Under the pieces are notes generated by a model. That model worked only from the letters and a program-made list of their open reading frames with translations. It was not told where the DNA came from and did not search any database. From Hexactinellida sp. DTS-2022 (taxonomy: Eukaryota; Porifera; Hexactinellida): a DNA stretch of 64,000 nucleotides. Where the stretch lies: contig JAPNXP010000009.1 in the NCBI GenBank assembly GCA_028753945.1, forward strand, positions 1,302,001 to 1,366,000. Reading direction: 5' to 3'. The position numbers and the translations under genes were made by a program. Shown here piece after piece: positions 56,167 to 64,000 of the stretch (its first letter is position 1; every line of letters starts with the position of its first letter).

Positions 56167-58467
56167 TTAGCTAATCAAGTCAGTTGTTATCTTCAATTCT
56201 ATTTCTAATTGTTGTTTGTCAGAGAGATTGGGGAAGAAGTCTACCCCGCTGACTCTCTCTATTTCTCTAACCGTACTCATTCTCAGCTGGTAGGCTGTCT
56301 CTATTGAATCTGGATTAATTATTGTGTCTGTGTTCTCTACAATGTACCCGGAGATGCCGCGTGTTATTAGTTCGCATCTGTTTTCCCTCTTCTTGCATGG
56401 GATTACGATCTGGTAGACGTGGCTGGGTATTGCAATTGTTCTATTTCCCACCCAGTGATCCCACTCCTCAGCCGGCGCCCTCTCCCCAGAGGCGACAGAG
56501 AGGAACAGCGCGCCTGTCACTACAACGTAGCTTCTGCTGCCGGCTGCTAGGAGCCGAGAGATGGTTTGGTTCAAAAGGAATTTGGGTAGCGATTTGAGGG
56601 CTAGCGTAGCACTGGTGAGGCTCGCACGAGGCAGGATACTTGCCATAGAGTATGTGCTGTTCTTGTAGTCAGAACAGAGAGGAGAAGCTTCGTGGGGCAA
56701 ACGTGGGTCATTAAGAAGGGAACAGATCCCAGTTCCCTGAGAGGGTGTGGCATCAGGGACAGAGATCATGAATGCAGTCCACACAGGAGCTTTCAGCTCG
56801 CTGCTGTATTTGATCAATGAGTCTCCATTGGCCAGGTAGCAGTACTCATTTCCGCCGCCGCCCTTGGGGAGTCCGCCTGGAATAAATCCACTTTTGGTCT
56901 CCGCAATCTCCTCTTCGGTGAGATTGAGTTTAAGCAGATACGCAAGTGCAAGCTGAGTATCATTGCAGGAGTCGCACAGACACTCGTTACAGAACGCTCG
57001 CTCCGTTACTGCCTCCAGAGACGGGAATCTACACCGAACTTCTGAGTCTGGGCTGTAGGTGGAGGAATCGGGGGCTAAGAGGTTCCCCTTGAAGTTCTCA
57101 CTTATGACGTAATTCAGCGCCCCCGCACTGCCGTTATTGGCGCCTGGCTTTATTCTCAGCAAAGTCGAGAGCAAGTCGTATACGTGAATATTCTCGAAGG
57201 CTCCCAGTTTGTAATTTCGCTTGAAGGAGGGTCCCTGTGCTATGAAAAGCCCGCGCATGTCTCTAGCGTGGTTGTCCCATCCATGTGTGCCTGCCTGCTT
57301 AGAGTTATGCCGGCTAAATAGCATCAACCAGCCTACTGTGTTCAGCACTACAATGTCGCTGTAGCGAAGAGTAAACCCGTAATGCATCCTCGGTGGGAGA
57401 CCTGTACCCTCGTAAGCATTGAATGTGAATCCATGGTTCGGGTCGGACCTGATCGTATTGAGAACAGTGACGATCTCTGACTGGTCTATGACATTGAATG
57501 TTAAGACAGGACCCGATTGCACCGGGTAGATGAGGCTGAGGTTTAGCATGTCCTCTAGGTAGAGGGTCTTGGAGAGAGAGACATTTGCAAACCCGTGATC
57601 GGACACGAATATCTTGTCCACACAATTCCAGACGGAAGAGTTACTCAAGAACCCCTGAAGGGCTGCATCAATCTCTCTCAGAGTCTCATTCATTGCGACG
57701 GAGTAGTAGCCGTAGGAGTGACTCACATGGTCCGGCTGGTAGGAGTATAGCATTATAAGCCTCGGTCTGTCAAGTGCTGGCAGCTGCAGCCATGAGTCTA
57801 CCTGGCGTAGCTGAGAGCTCAGCGCGGTCCCGGACCTGTAAGGGAAATAATAATCCGGTAGCATAGTTGTCACCTCTGATCCTGGCCAGTAATAGGCTGC
57901 TGTCTTGAGACCTTCGTCTCTGGCTCTCTTCCATATTGGAGTCCCCAACCACCATTCTGGGTTGTACACTTCTTTTGAGGATATCTTGAAAAATTTCTTC
58001 AAACTTTTATCATAGAATGAATTGCCCACAATGCCATGCCATGCCGGATGGAGTCCAGTTGCTAAAGTGAAGTGGTTCGGGAATGTTTTGGTTGGAAACT
58101 GACTCATGAGGTAGTCCGCTCTCACGCCTGCCTCAGCCAACTTGTGCAAGATAGGAACCAAACCGGAGTCCAGGTAGTCGGGCCGAAAACCATCTAGCGA
58201 CACGACAAGCAACGGAGGTGTTTCAGTTGTATTGCATTCATAATCATCAGGTGTTATGTTATGGCTATCTAGCGTCAAGACAACAACCAAAGTAATTGTA
58301 AGTAATGTGACCGTTAGGAATATGATAGCCGTCAAAAGTATACAGATTATCGAACTCCTTGAGTTTGGTTTGAAGGTCGGGTTCCTGTTCAAAGATATTG
58401 TTTCGATGTCTATATTTTCTAATCCATCCAGTCGAGTGAATTTTACTGACGATTTTATAGACTTCAT
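56167..58467 (-). CDS. Ectonucleotide pyrophosphatase/phosphodiesterase, type II membrane protein
   Basis: A single exon of 766 residues. A short cytosolic N-terminus is followed by one membrane anchor (about 38-66). The phosphodiesterase domain has all zinc ligands and the nucleophile: LLVVSLDGFRPDYL (Asp), FPTKTFPNHF (Thr about 128), SYQPDHVSHSYG (Asp, His), VSDHGFAN (Asp, His) and GTHGWDNHARDM (His). A nuclease-like domain without its catalytic residues follows (about 500-760), as in ENPP1-3. There are no somatomedin-B domains between anchor and catalytic domain, unlike vertebrate ENPP1/3. Known role: hydrolyses extracellular nucleotides or dinucleotides. Substrate cannot be decided from this sequence. 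Confidence 0.93.
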   Translation of the reverse strand: MKSIKSSVKFTRLDGLENIDIETISLNRNPTFKPNSRSSIICILLTAIIFLTVTLLTITLVVVLTLDSHNITPDDYECNTTETPPLLVVSLDGFRPDYLDSGLVPILHKLAEAGVRADYLMSQFPTKTFPNHFTLATGLHPAWHGIVGNSFYDKSLKKFFKISSKEVYNPEWWLGTPIWKRARDEGLKTAAYYWPGSEVTTMLPDYYFPYRSGTALSSQLRQVDSWLQLPALDRPRLIMLYSYQPDHVSHSYGYYSVAMNETLREIDAALQGFLSNSSVWNCVDKIFVSDHGFANVSLSKTLYLEDMLNLSLIYPVQSGPVLTFNVIDQSEIVTVLNTIRSDPNHGFTFNAYEGTGLPPRMHYGFTLRYSDIVVLNTVGWLMLFSRHNSKQAGTHGWDNHARDMRGLFIAQGPSFKRNYKLGAFENIHVYDLLSTLLRIKPGANNGSAGALNYVISENFKGNLLAPDSSTYSPDSEVRCRFPSLEAVTERAFCNECLCDSCNDTQLALAYLLKLNLTEEEIAETKSGFIPGGLPKGGGGNEYCYLANGDSLIKYSSELKAPVWTAFMISVPDATPSQGTGICSLLNDPRLPHEASPLCSDYKNSTYSMASILPRASLTSATLALKSLPKFLLNQTISRLLAAGSRSYVVVTGALFLSVASGERAPAEEWDHWVGNRTIAIPSHVYQIVIPCKKRENRCELITRGISGYIVENTDTIINPDSIETAYQLRMSTVREIERVSGVDFFPNLSDKQQLEIELKITTDLIS

Positions 58468-59935
58468 AACACAGCTGTTGGAAACGAACTATTAGTCTCA
58501 ACATTGCATTGTCATATGAATGAGTACAGTCCAAACCCATGCTAATAGTGGGGTGGATCTCGTTCATTTAGTAAATAATTTGAAATGGTAGAAAAACCAA
58601 AATAGGTAACCAAAAGAGCGTAAAATATTCTTTTCAGCAACTACGTGTAATATTCTATTCATAAATGAATTAATAACATACTAGCAAGAAACCTACAATT
58701 CACTACACCTGGAATAATCTTGTAGTCCCTAATAGTAACACAATGAAATTGGGACATTTTCAAGATTATTTATGGTGCTAATTTGTACTTTAGGCCTCAA
58801 TTTTAGCAAAATCCGTCACAATTTTATCGTCCCACAACTCTGCATAACTTTAACAATGACGAATCAATACATGTATAACAGTTGAGGTCAGACAGTCGTA
58901 ATCAAGCGCGCGGCGCTGCCTGTTGGTATAAAAATTTGTAATTTCGTTCTATATTTAGGTGTTAGTTAATTACGTTCGATCGAGGCGACTCAGCACTAGT
59001 CAGCAGACTGCAGCATAATTAATGTGAACAACCACAAACCATTCATTAAATCTGACTCATCATTATGTAAGAGTTTGTGGTAAATATATACTATAACAAT
59101 TTGAATATTCATTTCGCTCACAATTCATAATACAAATATAGTTGCAAATGGAACTCACAACTAATATTAATTAATTAATTAATTATTTATCTAGCAAATT
59201 ATATTTGTTATGAATAAATTCCCAAATTATCTATGGCAAATTAAATATTTTTCCTTGAATTTTAGAGATTAATTGAATTTCACGCAATATATTTGTGGAT
59301 AACCATATAAAATTTAATGAACAATTTTGATTAGGTTTCCGAATCCTAACATGATAGCAAATTCAGTACGTCCTATTTCCTGGTAAATAGACTGTTGTGA
59401 ATTACAGCAAACGCAACAGTAAATATAAAATGCTTTTGATGTAATGTAACAATTTACTCACTTTCTAATATATATTTCCAAAACCCACATGCTATTTATA
59501 ATTTCATAACGTATATCATCAAGTGAGTGTGAGTCCCTAGCAACTAGGTAGGTATTTTTAGCTGAGATATTGATTACGCATAATTTATGTTTGGCTTCAG
59601 CTATTCTTTGTTTCGTTTGCTTACAAGTTGGGTTTGCATTCTCTGCTAAATTTTGGGCAATACATACTAGAACCACAAAAATGGAATAATTATACTTGGG
59701 CTCAAAATGAAGAATTTCCTATTTAGCTATTTTTGTTCCGATAATCAATAGGATTTGAACTATTAGACAAGGCTTGATAATATGATAAAATGTGCATATA
59801 ATCACTCTTGAGAATGCTCTAAACCACAAATTCATTGATTTGACGTAGTGTTGATTAAAAATTTTATGTTATCTAACCACCTGCTGCCGAATTTAGCATA
59901 CTTCTACGATTGGTACCTGGTCCAGGGAACTTGTA
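58468..59935. other. Intergenic, AT-rich; no gene seen
   Basis: About 1.4 kb between the divergent ENPP and ZMYND8-like genes, so both promoters should lie here. A TTAATTAATTAATTAATTA run sits near 59165. A TCGATCGAGGCGACTCAG patch near 58975 is the only GC-richer spot. No repeat pair or RNA gene was recognised. Confidence 0.5.
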
Positions 59936-62900
59936 ATGTCTGTCACGACTCCGACTGGTAATAAAGACAAAAGTAGGCGAAAAAGGCCTAATCCTATGAA
60001 ACTTGATGTTACAGTAAATGAGAATTCTCCTTCCTCACCATCAGTTGACATTTCTAATCCTGCCCTTACACCCACCGAATCAAACCCTAATTCCGTATTT
60101 CACGGGGAGTCCTTTGAAGACACAGCTGGAACCAGTATCCGGTCACCTTCGCCTACAGAACCATCCGCCACACCTGCCACTCCAATTTTTACACCTACAC
60201 CCTCCCAAACTCAGCCTTTTCTCGTAACTCCCACTCCGATGTCGTTAGACACAGACGACCAATCCCTAAATATCATCGACACAACGACGACAACGATCCT
60301 GTCTCTCTCTCACGTGTATCCACAGGTGGATGAACAGATTTCGTTGACTTCTGAGCAACTCAGCATAAACTCAGCACAAGACCAGAACAGAACAACTATT
60401 TCGGATAATTCAAACAAAAGCTTCAAAGCTGACCTCACGCCAGTTGGCAATCCGACGAGAGTAGTTGCCATAAACATAACTAAAGGTCCATTTTCAAAAG
60501 AGACGAGCAGCCTGGCGGTCAAGAAGAGCCTGTCGCTCCGTCCGGACGAGCCGTCCTCCCAGTCCCTGCCCGACGCTCAGAAGAACGACTCCTACTGCTG
60601 GAGCTGCCACGAGGGGGGGAACGTCGTGTGCTGCGACAGCTGTCCCAGGGTCTTCCATCTCAAGTGTGCGCACATTGAGACGGACCCGCCGGAAGACCGC
60701 GAGTGGCTGTGCGCCATTTGTAGCAGGCTGCGCTCCACCAAGCGACGGACAAGAGAGAGCCCTGCCAACCTGACTGAGCTGCTGGGGTTTGTTCTGAAGA
60801 AACTCAAGTTTGAGGGGACAGAGCAGTTCCATCAGGAGGTGAAGGAGGAGATAGCCCCCGGATATCGGGACATCGTCTTCCACCCGATTGACCTCTGCAA
60901 GATCGAGCGGAGTCTCGGCAGCTACGAGTCCACCTTGCATCTGCGATACGATGTGGAGTGGCTGCTGCACAACTGTATTATCTACAACGGGAACAAGCAC
61001 AGTCTTAGCAAGGTCGCCAGACAGATAGTGAAGCTGTGTCGCATGGAGCTGAATGAGATAGAGTGCTGTGCGAACTGCTACAAGCTCTCCTGCTTGGCCA
61101 GCCACACCTGGTTCTCCCAGGTCTGCGACCCGCCCCACTCCACCGTTATGGCAGAGAATAGGGAGGTGCGTGGGAACCCCTCTTGGCCGGGAAAGCTGAT
61201 ATACAAAGGGAGGGAGAAGTGCGACATCCGGTTCTTCGGGAAGAAACACGCTCGGGTTTCCGTGCCTGCTGTGTATGTGAGCCCCTTGAAAGACTCGGAA
61301 CAGCCAAGCCCGCCCCCGACCAGCAAGACGACCAGTCTCTGGCCCGAGGCGATGAGCGAACTCAAACTGTACCAGTCGAACCTCCGAGAGTGGCTATTGC
61401 TGCACCCCTTCCACAAAATGGTGATTCCTGAGATCACCGAGAACGTCCTATTCAGTCCCCCCTGTGAGAAGCCGAACTCCTCAGTCTCAGAAGAGCCTGT
61501 GGGGGAAGCAGGCGTACAAAGGACGAGCATTGTACCTGTCAAGCTGGAAGAGATACAGCCTAAGCCCGTGCAAGTCCACCCACCCCTAATGGACACTTTC
61601 TATCCGAACTCGGACCCTACCCCAATCGCGCTTTTTGCCAGTTCGAACCCGCCGATCCCTCGGGTGATCAAGGAGCCCGAGTCCATCTTCAGACGGGTCC
61701 AGCAGAAGGACCCCTTCCTGGGGAAGGCGGGACCGGAAGTGCAAACCAACCACCTCAAGTCTGAGACCGCCAGTGACGACGACAACGACGATCCTAGCTT
61801 TGACATGTTCCGACTCAGCCAGAAGCATCCCGGGCGCAGGAAGAGACCAGGGACGGGCGCGGACTCAAAGCAGAAGTCCAAGAAGATTATATTCTCACCC
61901 GCGGCCAATAGAGGGGGCGTCTCGAGCAGAGGCCGTGGCAAGAAGACCGAGACGACTGGGAGGAAGCTTCTCAACTACCAATTCCCTCCCGACTCTCTAA
62001 ACGACGAGCTGAAGTCTAACCTCAAGAGGGACCTGCTGCCGAGCGTGCAGGTGTCGCATCCACAGTTGGAACCAGTCAACGAGCTGATGGACCGAAACCT
62101 CAGCTTGTCACTGAAACACTTCGACATGAGATCTACAGAGGAGAACGAAGAGGAAGGGATTCAGTCTAAATTTTACAAAATGTTTGTAGAGAACTTTGAC
62201 AGTCTAATGCTAGACATTATCGCCGACCTGAACTCTGGGCAGATGGAGCAGGTTCAGAAGATCCTCAGAGACATTGTAACTCGCGAAGTTAGCAACCGCA
62301 ATCTGATCTACCAACAGGTGTATGACAATATCCGCGAGGATATGCAGCGGCTGATCGAGCAGTGCCACGAGGTGGCTAAGATCGAAGTGGAGAGACAGTC
62401 CAACCAGATACAAATGGATTGTGATAAGCGCATGGACGACCGAGTGAGGGACATAAAGAAAAAGACCTGGTGCAGTTACTGTTGGGATGAGGCTTACTAC
62501 AACTGTTGTTGGAATGTAAACTATTGCAGTGAAAAATGTCAGAAGATCCACTGGCCGGAGCACAAGCCGCACTGTATACAAATGCTGAACACGCCCACCC
62601 CGACTGAACTGATGGGACCCTCAGACTCCCGCGCGCGACCTTTTGAAACCCCCACGTCCTCCAGAAATCGGGAAGAAGACCAAAGTGTGGATATCATGTC
62701 CAAGAAGCCCCACCCCTCTCTGTCTGACCCCGAGCTGACTCCTCACAAGAGGAAGATCTCTGTTGACGTCATAAGGGAGAACACGAGCCAAGAAGACCCT
62801 TTCATTTCCCGATCTTCTATTCTCGTTGAGAGAGACAGACCTCCTGACCAGAAGCCTCTGCACCGCTTCCCCGCCCCGCCCCACGCTATCCCCTCTGCGC

Positions 62901-63706
62901 ACCAGGAGAACGCAAAGGTAGAAACATATCCCACGATAATCCCGCCCTCCCTCCCCTCTTCCCACTACTCTCAGCTGAAGAGCGCTCTCACCACCTCTGT
63001 TCCCACGGGGGACAGCTCCACCGCCACCACGCCCGTCTACGTGAAGGCCCCCAGCCTCTCCATCTCCAGCTCCTCCGGACATATGCAGATATCACACAAC
63101 AAGGAACATTTGGATCAGTTCCCTCGAGGCATCAGGTATGCGCCCCTCTCAGTCTCCACTCCGCACCAGTCCCCCCGAGGACAGCAAGCCCCCCCGCCAG
63201 TGCTCCTCTCCTCGGCTCTCTCCCAAATGGAAACTAGCGTTTCTACTGCGGTTGTTAGCAGCAGGTCACTGCCCTCTTCCAGCGGGCCGCATAAAGAGCC
63301 GCACGGGTCTCACGCGGGCCCCTCCACCCCTCACAAGCGCGTTAGAGAGACAGCTCCCTCGAGAGCGGGGGCTCAGTCTCCCCATCCAGTTGTCAACAAC
63401 CCTGTTATATTCTCCGGGCCTATTGAAGGGCATGCGGCCCAACAGGCCTCATTCATCATTCACCCCGGGGGCCCCTCGGTGCCTGGCGCACCCACCACGC
63501 CCACCTCTAACCAAGCTAAGGCGCTCCAACAAGCTTTTCATACAAACATAGGGCAACATAATTTTTACCAACTCATGAATGGAGATGTACCTCCTAACTT
63601 CATGATGAGATATCCGTACCCTCCCGCACAGGGACAGATAATTCCGAATCAAGGCACATTGCAGCCCAATCCCCACACGATGACCCCTAGACCACACGAT
63701 CTTTAA
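59936..63706 (+). CDS. ZMYND8: ZMYND8-type chromatin reader (PHD-bromodomain-PWWP-MYND)
   Basis: A single exon of 1256 residues. After a Ser/Thr/Pro-rich N-terminus comes a PHD finger (about 219-263: CWSCHEGGNVVCCDSCPRVF, HLKC, WLCAIC), a bromodomain (about 280-380; YRDIVFHPIDLCKIERSL, the acetyl-lysine Asn in CIIYNGNKHS), and a PWWP domain (about 400-450, SWPGKLIYKGREKCDIRFFG). A coiled coil follows (about 745-840), then a MYND finger (about 845-880: CSYCWDEAYYNCC, YCSEKCQKIHWPEHKPHC), and a long Pro/Ser-rich C-terminus. Known role: ZMYND8/RACK7 reads acetylated and H3K4/H3K36 methylated histones and recruits repressors through MYND. ZMYND11 is the alternative, but the coiled coil and size fit ZMYND8. 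Confidence 0.95.
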   Translation: MSVTTPTGNKDKSRRKRPNPMKLDVTVNENSPSSPSVDISNPALTPTESNPNSVFHGESFEDTAGTSIRSPSPTEPSATPATPIFTPTPSQTQPFLVTPTPMSLDTDDQSLNIIDTTTTTILSLSHVYPQVDEQISLTSEQLSINSAQDQNRTTISDNSNKSFKADLTPVGNPTRVVAINITKGPFSKETSSLAVKKSLSLRPDEPSSQSLPDAQKNDSYCWSCHEGGNVVCCDSCPRVFHLKCAHIETDPPEDREWLCAICSRLRSTKRRTRESPANLTELLGFVLKKLKFEGTEQFHQEVKEEIAPGYRDIVFHPIDLCKIERSLGSYESTLHLRYDVEWLLHNCIIYNGNKHSLSKVARQIVKLCRMELNEIECCANCYKLSCLASHTWFSQVCDPPHSTVMAENREVRGNPSWPGKLIYKGREKCDIRFFGKKHARVSVPAVYVSPLKDSEQPSPPPTSKTTSLWPEAMSELKLYQSNLREWLLLHPFHKMVIPEITENVLFSPPCEKPNSSVSEEPVGEAGVQRTSIVPVKLEEIQPKPVQVHPPLMDTFYPNSDPTPIALFASSNPPIPRVIKEPESIFRRVQQKDPFLGKAGPEVQTNHLKSETASDDDNDDPSFDMFRLSQKHPGRRKRPGTGADSKQKSKKIIFSPAANRGGVSSRGRGKKTETTGRKLLNYQFPPDSLNDELKSNLKRDLLPSVQVSHPQLEPVNELMDRNLSLSLKHFDMRSTEENEEEGIQSKFYKMFVENFDSLMLDIIADLNSGQMEQVQKILRDIVTREVSNRNLIYQQVYDNIREDMQRLIEQCHEVAKIEVERQSNQIQMDCDKRMDDRVRDIKKKTWCSYCWDEAYYNCCWNVNYCSEKCQKIHWPEHKPHCIQMLNTPTPTELMGPSDSRARPFETPTSSRNREEDQSVDIMSKKPHPSLSDPELTPHKRKISVDVIRENTSQEDPFISRSSILVERDRPPDQKPLHRFPAPPHAIPSAHQENAKVETYPTIIPPSLPSSHYSQLKSALTTSVPTGDSSTATTPVYVKAPSLSISSSSGHMQISHNKEHLDQFPRGIRYAPLSVSTPHQSPRGQQAPPPVLLSSALSQMETSVSTAVVSSRSLPSSSGPHKEPHGSHAGPSTPHKRVRETAPSRAGAQSPHPVVNNPVIFSGPIEGHAAQQASFIIHPGGPSVPGAPTTPTSNQAKALQQAFHTNIGQHNFYQLMNGDVPPNFMMRYPYPPAQGQIIPNQGTLQPNPHTMTPRPHDL

Positions 63707-64000
63707 TTCCTCGCAATTAGTACTATATTTGTCATTCACTTCCCCGTGACTGATGTTTCATAGAATTACTGTGTAGCCACTAAACTACAGAAGATTTGTA
63801 TAATTTTGAATGGGTTATGATTTTTATCTACCTTGAAATTATTAGCCAATGGGTTAAAATGTGCTTTATGATGCCTTAAATTTGAAGATTACTACTATTA
63901 ATACCATTGGATCCATGTACGTACCGCTCATTTTTATTCTCAATTATATTTTCAGGCTTATCTGCCCAAATCCAATCGCTAATCGCATTGCAGTTGTACG
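63707..64000. other. 3' flank of the ZMYND8-like gene; possible acceptor near the edge
   Basis: AT-rich sequence. At 63938-63955 a pyrimidine-rich tract ending ATATTTTCAG is followed by GC-richer GCTTATCTGCCCAAATCC, which could be the first bases of an exon continuing past the window. One frame is open, but the stretch is too short to judge. Confidence 0.25.

Noticed and set aside
59458..59676. Small minus-strand gene between ENPP and ZMYND8-like
   Set aside because: Short AT-rich frame with no motif, no clear splice partner and no similarity recognised.

Overview
This is a nuclear fragment from an animal (metazoan) genome. The basis is the gene set: an SREBP with its characteristic bHLH tyrosine and two membrane helices, a furin/PC5-like convertase with a cysteine-rich tail, a PHD-bromo-PWWP-MYND (ZMYND8-type) protein, ENPP, TM2D, AIG1, a divergent Maf bZIP, and several cilium/flagellum genes (SPAG6, SAXO4, a CFAP97D-like protein). 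I cannot name the species. The host genes are strikingly intron-poor: SREBP, furin, POMT2, AP5B1, ORC2 and ZMYND8 are each one uninterrupted reading frame. Coding DNA is GC-rich and sits in AT-rich spacers full of small DNA transposons.

Layout. 1-332: 5' part of a Maf-like bZIP gene (minus). 765-1789: MITEs. 2262-3944: unrecognised two-exon gene (minus). 4928-9629: PLA2G15-like lipase, SPAG6 and ORC2 (all plus). 9827-15789: a three-exon UBE2Q gene whose 4.6-kb first intron holds two dead copies of its own exon 2, one inverted, plus tandem repeats, MITEs and a Helitron-like end. 16196-17581: GPR89/GPHR (minus). 18467-18777: nested foldback and hAT MITE. 19421-30665: AP5B1, DOLPP1, furin-like, POMT2 and SAE1 (all plus). 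31857-38314: a 6.5-kb DNA transposon with long terminal inverted repeats built of GCGCATGCGC-containing tandem units, encoding a 7-exon KDZ-like transposase and a convergent 4-exon Ulp1-like protease with a PHD finger. 38390-40942: an intronless gene joining a CFAP97D/Hemingway-like region to four tandem dynein stalk-tip microtubule-binding domains. 41121-44177: repeats, with AIG1/ADTRP (minus) at 43084-43818. 44480-46535: a Rab-like GTPase and an LRR protein (plus). 46763-51086: an SH2-like/ACSBG acyl-CoA synthetase fusion and SAXO4 (minus). 51129-52417: a TIR element. 52644-58467: SREBP, TM2D and ENPP (minus). 59936-63706: ZMYND8-like (plus).

There are no operons here; neighbours are mostly unrelated housekeeping genes. 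Loose themes are lipid and secretory-pathway biology (PLA2G15, DOLPP1, POMT2, GPR89, SREBP, AIG1, acyl-CoA synthetase, ENPP, furin) and axonemal microtubules (SPAG6, SAXO4, CFAP97D-MTBD).

The most novel items are: (1) the CFAP97D-like protein with four dynein microtubule-binding domains and no motor; (2) the SH2-like domain fused to an ACSBG-type synthetase, with the phosphotyrosine-binding arginine replaced; (3) the apparently intact transposon, far richer in introns than the host genes; (4) the UBE2Q exon triplication in which only the copy next to exon 3 keeps its splice donor.
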